From: Candidatus Yaniella excrementavium
GTDB lineage: Bacteria; Actinomycetota; Actinomycetes; Actinomycetales; Micrococcaceae
Direction of reading: 5' to 3'
DNA: 64,000 nucleotides
Assembly: GCA_019115865.1 (NCBI GenBank)
Contig: DXCT01000085.1
Span: forward strand, 58,067-122,066
Each line of letters begins with the position of its first letter. Within the stretch, counting starts at the first letter, position 1. Positions 9,371 to 17,414 of this stretch are shown one piece after another. Position numbers and translations under genes: made by a program. Under the pieces are notes generated by a model that did not search any database, was not told where the DNA came from, and saw only the letters and a list, made by a program, of their open reading frames with translations.

Positions 9371-10522
9371 GTGCTCGATCCGATTGATCTGATCCGTATG
9401 TCTTCAACTGCAAAGCAACTGTTGTCGGGCACGACGTCATCTGAGCAAGCCGCTGGCGATGATCCGACCATTCACGGTCTGGATATGCTGGTAGTGTTCT
9501 CTGGATATCTTGATGCTGGCAATGTCTCAACGCAACTGGAGAATGTACTGTTGGAACGCTTGGATCACCAGCGGATAGCTACATTCGATACAGATCAACT
9601 ACTTGACTATCGTGCCCGACGCCCGCAACTACGCTTCGACGGGCGTCAATTTTTCGATTACGATGCACCGGAACTTGAACTGCATCTGTTAAAGGATCAG
9701 ATGCAGCGCCCATTTCTGTTGCTAAGTGGTCCTGAGCCTGACTATCAGTGGGATCGTTTTGTTGCTGCCCTGATGTTACTTATCGAACAATTAGACGTTG
9801 GGCTCGTGAGTTTAGTGGATGCCATACCGTTGCCGGTCCCACATACTCGTCCGCTAGGGGTAACCACACACGGCAATGCCGAAGAATTGTTGGAAGGTCT
9901 GGCGACCTGGTCTCCTAAGGGACGCATTGCTGCGGGTGTAGCTCAACTTCTGGAATTACGAGTTGCTGAAGCAGGTAGAAGAGTCAGCGGTTATACCCTC
10001 CACGTGCCGCATTATTTAGCGGATGCAACCTATCCTCAGGCTGCTGTTGCTGCTTTGGAATATGTCGGGGCAGCAATGGAGCTACTGCTGCCCAGTGAGG
10101 AATTGCGAGAGTCCGGTCGAGATGTAGAGCAGCAAATTTCGGCACAGGTACAGAACCGTCCAGAAATAGCTTCCATGTTGCACCGGTTGGAAGAACGGTT
10201 CGACGACTATGCGGAGCAATATCAAGCTCGCTCGCTCTTACTGAACCGGGATCAGGACATGCCGAATGCCGACGAGATCGGCTCAGCTGTGGAAACCTAT
10301 CTCAGTGATTATGTGCAGCAGGATGACGCGGGACTGAATCCAGAAGAGCGGGATGCTTTGGAGTACAAGGGTAAGGTGACTAAAGCGAAGCCGACCGATG
10401 CCCCCATGCGACCTTCACGTGCGGAAGTAGAACCTGGATCGATTTGGTTCATCGTTGACGAACCAAATGATGAAAATGGTGAAGGTAACGATTCCGATGG
10501 CGCAGGTCCTGACGACGAGTAA
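9371..10522 (+). CDS. PAC2 family protein (proteasome assembly chaperone-like)
   Basis: GTG start; RPQLRFDGRQFFDYDAPELELHLLKD and PHTRPLGVTTHGN typical of actinobacterial PAC2 proteins. Confidence 0.85.
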   Translation: MLDPIDLIRMSSTAKQLLSGTTSSEQAAGDDPTIHGLDMLVVFSGYLDAGNVSTQLENVLLERLDHQRIATFDTDQLLDYRARRPQLRFDGRQFFDYDAPELELHLLKDQMQRPFLLLSGPEPDYQWDRFVAALMLLIEQLDVGLVSLVDAIPLPVPHTRPLGVTTHGNAEELLEGLATWSPKGRIAAGVAQLLELRVAEAGRRVSGYTLHVPHYLADATYPQAAVAALEYVGAAMELLLPSEELRESGRDVEQQISAQVQNRPEIASMLHRLEERFDDYAEQYQARSLLLNRDQDMPNADEIGSAVETYLSDYVQQDDAGLNPEERDALEYKGKVTKAKPTDAPMRPSRAEVEPGSIWFIVDEPNDENGEGNDSDGAGPDDE

Positions 10523-10619
10523 GTCATAACCCCACTCGTTTTCGTAGCCTCAATGGGGACTTATCCACAATTATTCATCTCGGGTCCCTGGAACGACAAA
10601 TGTCTTTCATGCTGGACTC

Positions 10620-11930
10620 ATGACGCAAAAGAACCAGCCTTCACATGCAAGCAATCCCCAAAACCCTGAAGAACCTCACCTCTATGTAATTCCAGGCAGT
10701 AGGAACGAACTCGAGGCTGATAATAATCGAATCGACGTCAGTTCCCCTGAAGAGGTTTTGGCGTATATCCAGTGCACTCTGGGTTTCGTCGCTAAGAATT
10801 CATTGGTTGTCGTGGCGTTTGCTGAAAGACAACTCTCAACAGTAGTTCGATGTGACCTGCCACAGCCTATTCGGCATATGTTGCGCTCCGATACACCGGA
10901 ATGTGTCACGTATATGGATTTTGGATTAACAGAATCGCAAGAACTTCAACTGATGGCCGTCGGACGCCATATTGGAGAGCTCATGGCTAGTGAATCGACA
11001 ACGACATCGTGCATAGCGCTCTACCTCTGTGATGACGTTACGATCGCTGAGCAACAAGTTTTAGCCGTGACTGGCGTTGCGAACTCTCTGATTGCCAGTC
11101 AATTTAGGCTGCAAGGAATACCAATCGACCAATCATGGTTAGTCCATGACAGCATGTTGTGGCATCTTCGCTGTGCCGCAACCACTGAATGTTTAATCCA
11201 AGGCGAAGCCGTCGGCAACCCAGAAGACACCAGGATCTTTCATGCGCTTGATCCGGCAGGGCTAACAGCTCAAGAACGGCTGCCGGCGTCTCGTAATTTA
11301 TTGTTCCCACCTGTGCCTTTAATTCCACCCGAGCATGTTGCAGACACACAGTGGTTGTTCCGTGAGCGCCCACATGTCGTACTAGATTGGCTATATTTAT
11401 GGGACAACAATGTCACTACGGGGCCCCAAATGCTTGACTCACAGCAAGTTGTTAACTTCTTAGAGTCTTTAGAACACGCACGTGTCCGAGAAGCGATACT
11501 TGCGCTGGTGTGCTTCGACTTTAACACCGCTGTTCAGGGCATGGCTGCACTGGAGAAATTTCCCTCGAGCATCACCGCTGGTGTGGATCTAGCTCCGAAT
11601 GCTCTGGATGGATTAACCGTCAAAGATTGCAGAACCGGGGGTTCTGATAGAGCACCAGATTGGCAACGGATTGCGCAACTCGAACGGTTATGCCATCAAC
11701 TTTTGCCGCTGTCCGACGCTCGGTCGGGTGGAGTGGTCGCGGGTATTTTGGTTTGGATTGAATGGGTACGCGGAAGAGGGAGCATCGCGATGACTTATGT
11801 GCGACAAGCTCGAAAGCATTTTCCAGCAGAACAGTCACTGGCCACCTTGGAAAGTTTTCTCGCGCAGGGCCGCGTGGCTGGTTGGGCTACACGGAAGGCA
11901 AGTGCATGGAGTCCCCAACACGCCGCATAA
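10620..11930 (+). CDS. DUF4192 domain-containing protein
   Basis: ISSPEEVLAYIQCTLGF-like N-terminus with SLVVVAF and PIDQSWLVHDSMLWHLRCA, typical of DUF4192. Confidence 0.85.
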   Translation: MTQKNQPSHASNPQNPEEPHLYVIPGSRNELEADNNRIDVSSPEEVLAYIQCTLGFVAKNSLVVVAFAERQLSTVVRCDLPQPIRHMLRSDTPECVTYMDFGLTESQELQLMAVGRHIGELMASESTTTSCIALYLCDDVTIAEQQVLAVTGVANSLIASQFRLQGIPIDQSWLVHDSMLWHLRCAATTECLIQGEAVGNPEDTRIFHALDPAGLTAQERLPASRNLLFPPVPLIPPEHVADTQWLFRERPHVVLDWLYLWDNNVTTGPQMLDSQQVVNFLESLEHARVREAILALVCFDFNTAVQGMAALEKFPSSITAGVDLAPNALDGLTVKDCRTGGSDRAPDWQRIAQLERLCHQLLPLSDARSGGVVAGILVWIEWVRGRGSIAMTYVRQARKHFPAEQSLATLESFLAQGRVAGWATRKASAWSPQHAA

Positions 11931-12221
11931 GCGCAGACACCTGTCATAGACACATCGGTCGCTGTCTTATGGCATAATGTTTTGGTCTAACGGCTGTGTG
12001 GAAAAACTTGTTAAAAAGTTTTTGTCATGATGGGAACAAAACCATCTACTAGCGCGTTACACCCAATAGAGACCCTGCATCCGTGGATCTTGCAACGGTT
12101 GGACACTCGTAGTGCCCGACGGGAACAATGATTACCTAAACACGGACTTGACAGGGTCATAGGCGTGTTGATCGTGTGTGAGCTCGTTACTCATACGGCT
12201 GCCAATGAGGAAAGGACCTGA

Positions 12222-13472
12222 GTGACTACTACTCCAAAACAGGCGACTGCAGCAAAGGCAGCTGCTACCGAAAATGGTAAGAAGGCAACAATGGCTTCTC
12301 AAGAGTTTTCTGAAGATGAAGAGGAAGACGAGATTGTCGACGATGTGGACCTAGACGGCAAAGCCGAGGACGAAGACGTCGAGGTTGATGCTGACGGTGC
12401 TGAGGAAGAAGAAACCGTCGGAGAAGACAAAGTTGAAACCGAAATCAAAGAAACCGCAGGTCCCGAAAAGCCAGACATTGCCTCGGCTATCCGTGCTGGT
12501 GGCTTCGTTGTATCGGAGACCGAAGAAGATGCACCGCAACAGCGTGCCTTGAATGTTGTCGGAGCTACAGCCGACCCAGTCAAAGACTATCTGAAGCAAA
12601 TCGGTAAAGTAGCGCTGCTCAATGCAGCCGAAGAAGTCGATCTGGCCACTCGGATTGAAGCCGGTTTGTACGCTGAACACAAGGTTCAAGAAGAAGAATA
12701 TACCGATGTGCGTCTACGACGTGATATGCAACTAGTTATCGCAGATGGCCGTCGTGCTAAGAACCACTTGCTTGAAGCTAACCTACGTTTGGTCGTATCT
12801 CTGGCCAAGCGTTATACGGGTCGCGGCATGCTCTTCCTCGACCTGATTCAAGAGGGGAACCTCGGGTTAATCCGCGCAGTAGAGAAATTCGACTACACCA
12901 AGGGCTTTAAATTCTCCACTTATGCCACATGGTGGATTCGTCAGGCTATTACCCGTGCGATGGCCGACCAGGCTCGCACTATTCGTATTCCTGTTCACAT
13001 GGTTGAAGTAATCAATAAGTTGGCGCGTGTTCAGCGCCAGATGTTGCAGGACCTTGGACGCGAACCCACCCCCGAGGAATTGGGCACCGAGCTGGATATG
13101 ACTCCTGAAAAGGTCATTGAGGTTCAAAAATATGGGCGCGAGCCGATTTCGCTTCACACACCGCTTGGTGAAGACGGTGACTCAGAATTCGGTGATCTGA
13201 TTGAAGACTCCGAAGCTGTTGTACCGGCTGATGCAGTGGGCTTTACCCTATTGCAAGAACAGTTGCACTCGGTTTTGGATACGCTTTCCGAACGAGAAGC
13301 AGGCGTTGTGGCAATGCGTTTTGGGTTGACTGATGGTCAGCCAAAAACACTTGATGAAATTGGAAAAGTTTACGGTGTCACCCGTGAACGGATTCGTCAG
13401 ATTGAATCCAAGACTATGTCGAAGTTGCGGCACCCTTCACGCTCGCAAGTGTTGCGTGACTACCTCGAGTAA
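12222..13472 (+). CDS. sigA: Primary RNA polymerase sigma factor (RpoD/SigA family)
   Basis: Acidic N-terminus, [16 protein letters not shown] (1.2), [31 protein letters not shown] (2.3/2.4), [22 protein letters not shown] (4.2). Confidence 0.96.
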   Translation: MTTTPKQATAAKAAATENGKKATMASQEFSEDEEEDEIVDDVDLDGKAEDEDVEVDADGAEEEETVGEDKVETEIKETAGPEKPDIASAIRAGGFVVSETEEDAPQQRALNVVGATADPVKDYLKQIGKVALLNAAEEVDLATRIEAGLYAEHKVQEEEYTDVRLRRDMQLVIADGRRAKNHLLEANLRLVVSLAKRYTGRGMLFLDLIQEGNLGLIRAVEKFDYTKGFKFSTYATWWIRQAITRAMADQARTIRIPVHMVEVINKLARVQRQMLQDLGREPTPEELGTELDMTPEKVIEVQKYGREPISLHTPLGEDGDSEFGDLIEDSEAVVPADAVGFTLLQEQLHSVLDTLSEREAGVVAMRFGLTDGQPKTLDEIGKVYGVTRERIRQIESKTMSKLRHPSRSQVLRDYLE

Positions 13473-13497
13473 ATCGAAGCTTGCAGAACAAGAAACT

Positions 13498-13533
13498 GAT
13501 GGAGCGGCACCATGGTGCCGCTCCATCTTTTCG
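13498..13533 (+). terminator. Terminator downstream of sigA
   Basis: Perfect 30-bp palindrome GATGGAGCGGCACCATGGTGCCGCTCCATC followed by TTTT. Confidence 0.85.
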
Positions 13534-13563
13534 TTCGCTACAAATAGTTAGGAGCACACAGAA

Positions 13564-13606
13564 ATCCCCGGGGTAAGACTCGTTGCTTGAGGCTCACCCC
13601 GGGGAT
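13564..13606. other. Second long hairpin in sigA/DUF7455 intergenic region
   Basis: ATCCCCGGGGT ... ACCCCGGGGAT, 11-bp stem with CTC/GAG in the loop; no clear T-tract. Confidence 0.6.
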
Positions 13607-13657
13607 AACTGTTACGGTAGCGCAGCCCGACTTGCTAAAAGCTGCACTCACCAGAAT

Positions 13658-13879
13658 CTACAGACTTGCTGCACGCTCCTGTTCAAGGCGCTGTGTTTCG
13701 TCTTGCCACACATCAGCCTGGGGACGAAGGTTTTCTTCCACCTGACGTGCGTGGTGGGCACAGAAGTACAGCTGACCACCCGAAGGTAGCACTGCACGAA
13801 CGTAAGCTTGGGCTCCGCAACGGTCGCAACGATCGGCGGCGTTGAGGGTAGGTTGCTCAAGACTAGTTGCCGTGGACAT
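13658..13879 (-). CDS. DUF7455-like small zinc-ribbon protein
   Basis: MSTATSLEQPTLNAADRCDRCGAQAYVRAVLPSGGQLYFCAHHARQVEENLRPQA; start at 13879 inside ORF 13658..14014. Confidence 0.8.
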   Translation of the reverse strand: MSTATSLEQPTLNAADRCDRCGAQAYVRAVLPSGGQLYFCAHHARQVEENLRPQADVWQDETQRLEQERAASL

Positions 13880-14301
13880 TGGGCCTCCTAATTTGTGGTC
13901 CAAACTCTGTAGGTTGGTTCTTCCATCCTGACAGGTTATTCGATTCCTGTGTAGAACAACGTACCAAACATAAGAATTATGCCCGAAAGTGCTTGAGTTG
14001 CCACCGGCGAACAAAGCGTGTTCTCAACGTTGGAATACACGGTTATGTGAATATAACCAGTGGATCTATAGTGCCACTTGATCGACTATTCTCAAAGACC
14101 TGGCCTCCGCCATCCGCGCGAGGCGAAAGAAGTGGGAGCAACTTTCGGCTGGTAGTTCAAGAATGGCGAAAGTCCCAAAAAAATGACAAGAACGCATTAT
14201 TCTTACTACTAACATCCGACAGCGAGCATAGTGGTCATCCCTGCAGTTCGGGCGCAACATTGCATGTCGGCGAAAACATCCTTGAAAGGCTCAAATACTA
14301 C

Positions 14302-16407
14302 GTGGTCAGACAATCCGAGTACAGTGCACGAAACCTCTCAGTCCTTGAAGGGCTTGAAGCGGTGCGTAAACGCCCGGGCATGTATATCGGGTCCACCGAC
14401 TCCCGGGGACTCATGCATTGTCTCTGGGAGATCATCGACAACTCAGTCGACGAGGCGCTTGGCGGTTACGGCCAATCGATAGACATCACCTTGTATGCTG
14501 ATGGCTCGGTTGAAGTCTCAGATAATGGCCGTGGTATTCCCATCGATATTGAACCGCGCACGGGTTTGTCAGGTGTGGAAGTTGTCTTTACCAAACTCCA
14601 TGCCGGCGGCAAATTTAGTTCTGATTCATATGCTGCAGCAGGCGGCCTGCACGGGGTAGGCGCCGCGGTCGTCAATGCACTGTCGTCACGTTTGGATGTA
14701 CAAGTAACTCGTGGCGGAAAAATATATCAACTTAGTTTCAAACGTGGCCAACCGGGACAGTTCATCGATCAGGGAAAACCCAGCGCAGATAGCACCTTCG
14801 AAGCTGTCAAGTCCGGATCAGAGGTCGATGTTGTTGGAAAAGCTAAGCGCGGTACAACTGGAACAACAGTGCGCTACTGGGCCGACACACAAATTTTTAC
14901 TCCTGATGCAACTTTTTTGTATGAAGAACTTGAACAACGTGCCCGGCAAACAGCCTTTCTCGTTCCAGGTCTGCGCATTACAGTTCGCGATGAGCGTCGA
15001 CTCACCGGAACAGCAGGAGAAAACGGTTCTCATCAAGAAGTATTCCAGTATGACGGGGGCATATCAGAATTTGTAGATCACCTGTCGCAGCTTAACCCGG
15101 TTACAGATGTATGGCGTCTGCATGGTGAAGGGAACTTCAGTGAACGCGTACCTGTCCTCGACAGCTCAGGGCAAGCTCACATGCAGGATGTTGAGCGTTC
15201 TTGTGAAGTCGATGTGGCTTTGCGCTGGGACGTCGGCTACGACACCAAAATACGAAGTTTCGTCAATATTATTGCCACCCCAAAGGGCGGATCTCACAAC
15301 ACCGGATTCGACCAAGCACTGACCAAAGTATTCCGCAAAGCCGTCGAAGCCAATGCTCGCCGTTTGAAAGCTGGAAACGATCGCGTCGAGAAAGACGACA
15401 TTCTTGCAGGCCTGACAGCAATAGTGACTGTTCGGTTGGCCGAACCACAGTTTGAAGGACAAACGAAAGAGGTGCTCGGCACCCCTGCGGCACGGCAGAT
15501 TGTTTCCAAGGTTGTTGCTGACCAGCTCACGGACATTTTGCAGTCACGTAAGCGCGCTGTGAAGCAACAGGTGGATGGACTATTAGAAAAGATCGTGGCC
15601 GAGATGAAGTCGCGCATCATGGCGCGGACGGCCAAAGAGACCCAACGTCGAAAGACCGCTTTAGAGACCTCTTCCATGCCTGCAAAATTGGCGGACTGCC
15701 GGTCGACATCGGTTGAAAATACTGAGTTATTCATTGTCGAAGGGGACTCAGCGCTGGGTACCGCGAAACTTGCGAGGTCTTCAGACTATCAAGCGTTGTT
15801 ACCCATTCGAGGGAAAATTTTGAACGTGCAGAAGGCATCAGTGGGCGAAATGCTCAGTAACGCCGAAGCCTCTGCGCTAATCCAAGTTGTTGGTGGGGGA
15901 TCAGGACGTAGTTTTGATATGGAATCGGCCCGCTATGGCAAGGTCATCTTGATGACCGACGCTGACGTCGACGGAGCCCATATTCGAACACTCCTGTTGA
16001 CCTTATTCTTTAGATATATGCGACCTATGGTAGAGGCTGGACGCGTTTATGCTGCCGTTCCGCCATTACATCGGGTTGAAGTCATCAACCCAGGTTCTAA
16101 GGCTAATGAAGTCATCTATACCTATGCTGAACACGAACTGCATGAAGTTCTAGAGCGTGTAGAAACTGAGGGTCGCAGAATTAAAGAGCCGATCCAACGA
16201 TACAAAGGTCTTGGTGAAATGGACGCGGATCAGTTGGCAGAAACAACCATGGATCCGGCTCAGCGGACACTTCGTCGGGTGAATATTGAAGAAGTGGAAA
16301 AGGCCGAAGAAATCTTTGAACTGCTCATGGGTCGTCATGTCGCACCTCGGCGAGACTTTATCATCTCGGGCGCAGAAGAACTCGACCGTCAGCAAATCGA
16401 CGCTTAG
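14302..16407 (+). CDS. parE: Type II DNA topoisomerase subunit B (topoisomerase IV ParE / GyrB)
   Basis: LSVLEGLEAVRKRPGMYIGSTD, GGLHGVGAAVVNALS, EGDSALGTAKLARSSDYQALLPIRGKILNVQKAS, PIQRYKGLGEMDADQLAETTMDP; GTG start near 14302. Confidence 0.92.
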   Translation: MVRQSEYSARNLSVLEGLEAVRKRPGMYIGSTDSRGLMHCLWEIIDNSVDEALGGYGQSIDITLYADGSVEVSDNGRGIPIDIEPRTGLSGVEVVFTKLHAGGKFSSDSYAAAGGLHGVGAAVVNALSSRLDVQVTRGGKIYQLSFKRGQPGQFIDQGKPSADSTFEAVKSGSEVDVVGKAKRGTTGTTVRYWADTQIFTPDATFLYEELEQRARQTAFLVPGLRITVRDERRLTGTAGENGSHQEVFQYDGGISEFVDHLSQLNPVTDVWRLHGEGNFSERVPVLDSSGQAHMQDVERSCEVDVALRWDVGYDTKIRSFVNIIATPKGGSHNTGFDQALTKVFRKAVEANARRLKAGNDRVEKDDILAGLTAIVTVRLAEPQFEGQTKEVLGTPAARQIVSKVVADQLTDILQSRKRAVKQQVDGLLEKIVAEMKSRIMARTAKETQRRKTALETSSMPAKLADCRSTSVENTELFIVEGDSALGTAKLARSSDYQALLPIRGKILNVQKASVGEMLSNAEASALIQVVGGGSGRSFDMESARYGKVILMTDADVDGAHIRTLLLTLFFRYMRPMVEAGRVYAAVPPLHRVEVINPGSKANEVIYTYAEHELHEVLERVETEGRRIKEPIQRYKGLGEMDADQLAETTMDPAQRTLRRVNIEEVEKAEEIFELLMGRHVAPRRDFIISGAEELDRQQIDA

Positions 16408-17414
16408 GCCCCATAGTACTGCTGGGTCAATTGAAAGCCCTCTTCCAAAGAGATGCGGGGCTTCCACTGCAGGACTTGCTGGGTCCGACGCTGATCAAAC
16501 CAGTGCGCCGTTGACATTTGCTCAGCTAAGAAGCGCGTGATCGGCGGCTCGTCACCACGTGTTTCAGCGTCCCAGAGCGATTCGATAATGCTACCTGCGG
16601 TCTTGGCTAACCCTGAGGGAAGATCCAGGACGGGTTCTTTTGCCCCACCTGCTACGGCGATACGTCGAATCATCTCACCTATGGGGCGAGGCTGACCGTT
16701 GGTAAGGACCAGTGCCTCACCGTGAGTGGTATCGGCCGCGTGGACAGCAGTGACAATAGCTTCTACCGCATTGGCCAAAAAGAGGGTATCGACCAGCGCA
16801 GTCCCGCCATCTAACAGCGGTAATCGGTTTCGACGTGCCCGGTCGATAATACGTTCCGTCAGCTGGGTATCACCTGGTCCCCACATGAGGTGCGGGCGAA
16901 GGACAAGCACTCGAAACTCTGTTGAGTCAGCAGCAAGCGCTAAGAGCTCACCGGCGGCTTTTGTCGCTGCGTAGTTGCCGCGTGCAGTATCAGGGTCCGC
17001 AGGATCGGCATCGGCACCGATAATAGAACTACCGGAGTGCGCCACCGATGGCGAGGAAATATGTATCCAGCGTGACACTCCTGCTTCTTGTGCGGCCGTC
17101 AACATGGTGCGGGTGCCTTCAACGTTTACGTGTTCGTAGTCTTTTAGGGGCCCTGAGACGGATACCTTGGCAGCAATATGGACGACCGTGTCTATCCCTT
17201 GAACCGCACGATGGGCTGTTGCTGGATCGGTTACTGTACCTTGTATCTCGCGAACGCCCTCGAGCCCCGAGGCTGATCGTTGGAGTACTGTCACATCAGC
17301 ACCTGCATCCCGTAAAGCTTGTGCAACCCCGGAACCTAGAACACCCGACGCTCCTGTGACGAGTATGTTGTAACCGGTGAAGTCGTGTGGGACCCAGTAC
17401 ATTGAGCTAGTCAT
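16404..17414 (-). CDS. oleD: NAD-dependent epimerase/dehydratase, OleD-type 2-alkyl-3-ketoalkanoate reductase
   Basis: ILVTGASGVLGSGVAQAL, YAATKAAGE; start overlaps the upstream oleBC stop (ATGA). Confidence 0.85.
   Translation of the reverse strand: MTSSMYWVPHDFTGYNILVTGASGVLGSGVAQALRDAGADVTVLQRSASGLEGVREIQGTVTDPATAHRAVQGIDTVVHIAAKVSVSGPLKDYEHVNVEGTRTMLTAAQEAGVSRWIHISSPSVAHSGSSIIGADADPADPDTARGNYAATKAAGELLALAADSTEFRVLVLRPHLMWGPGDTQLTERIIDRARRNRLPLLDGGTALVDTLFLANAVEAIVTAVHAADTTHGEALVLTNGQPRPIGEMIRRIAVAGGAKEPVLDLPSGLAKTAGSIIESLWDAETRGDEPPITRFLAEQMSTAHWFDQRRTQQVLQWKPRISLEEGFQLTQQYYGA

Noticed and set aside
13867-14301. N-terminal extension of the parE-like ORF (MPWTLGLLICGPNS...)
   Set aside because: No resemblance to topoisomerase N-termini; the conserved protein begins near RNLSVLEGLEAVRKRPGMYIGSTD, so a GTG near 14302 is preferred
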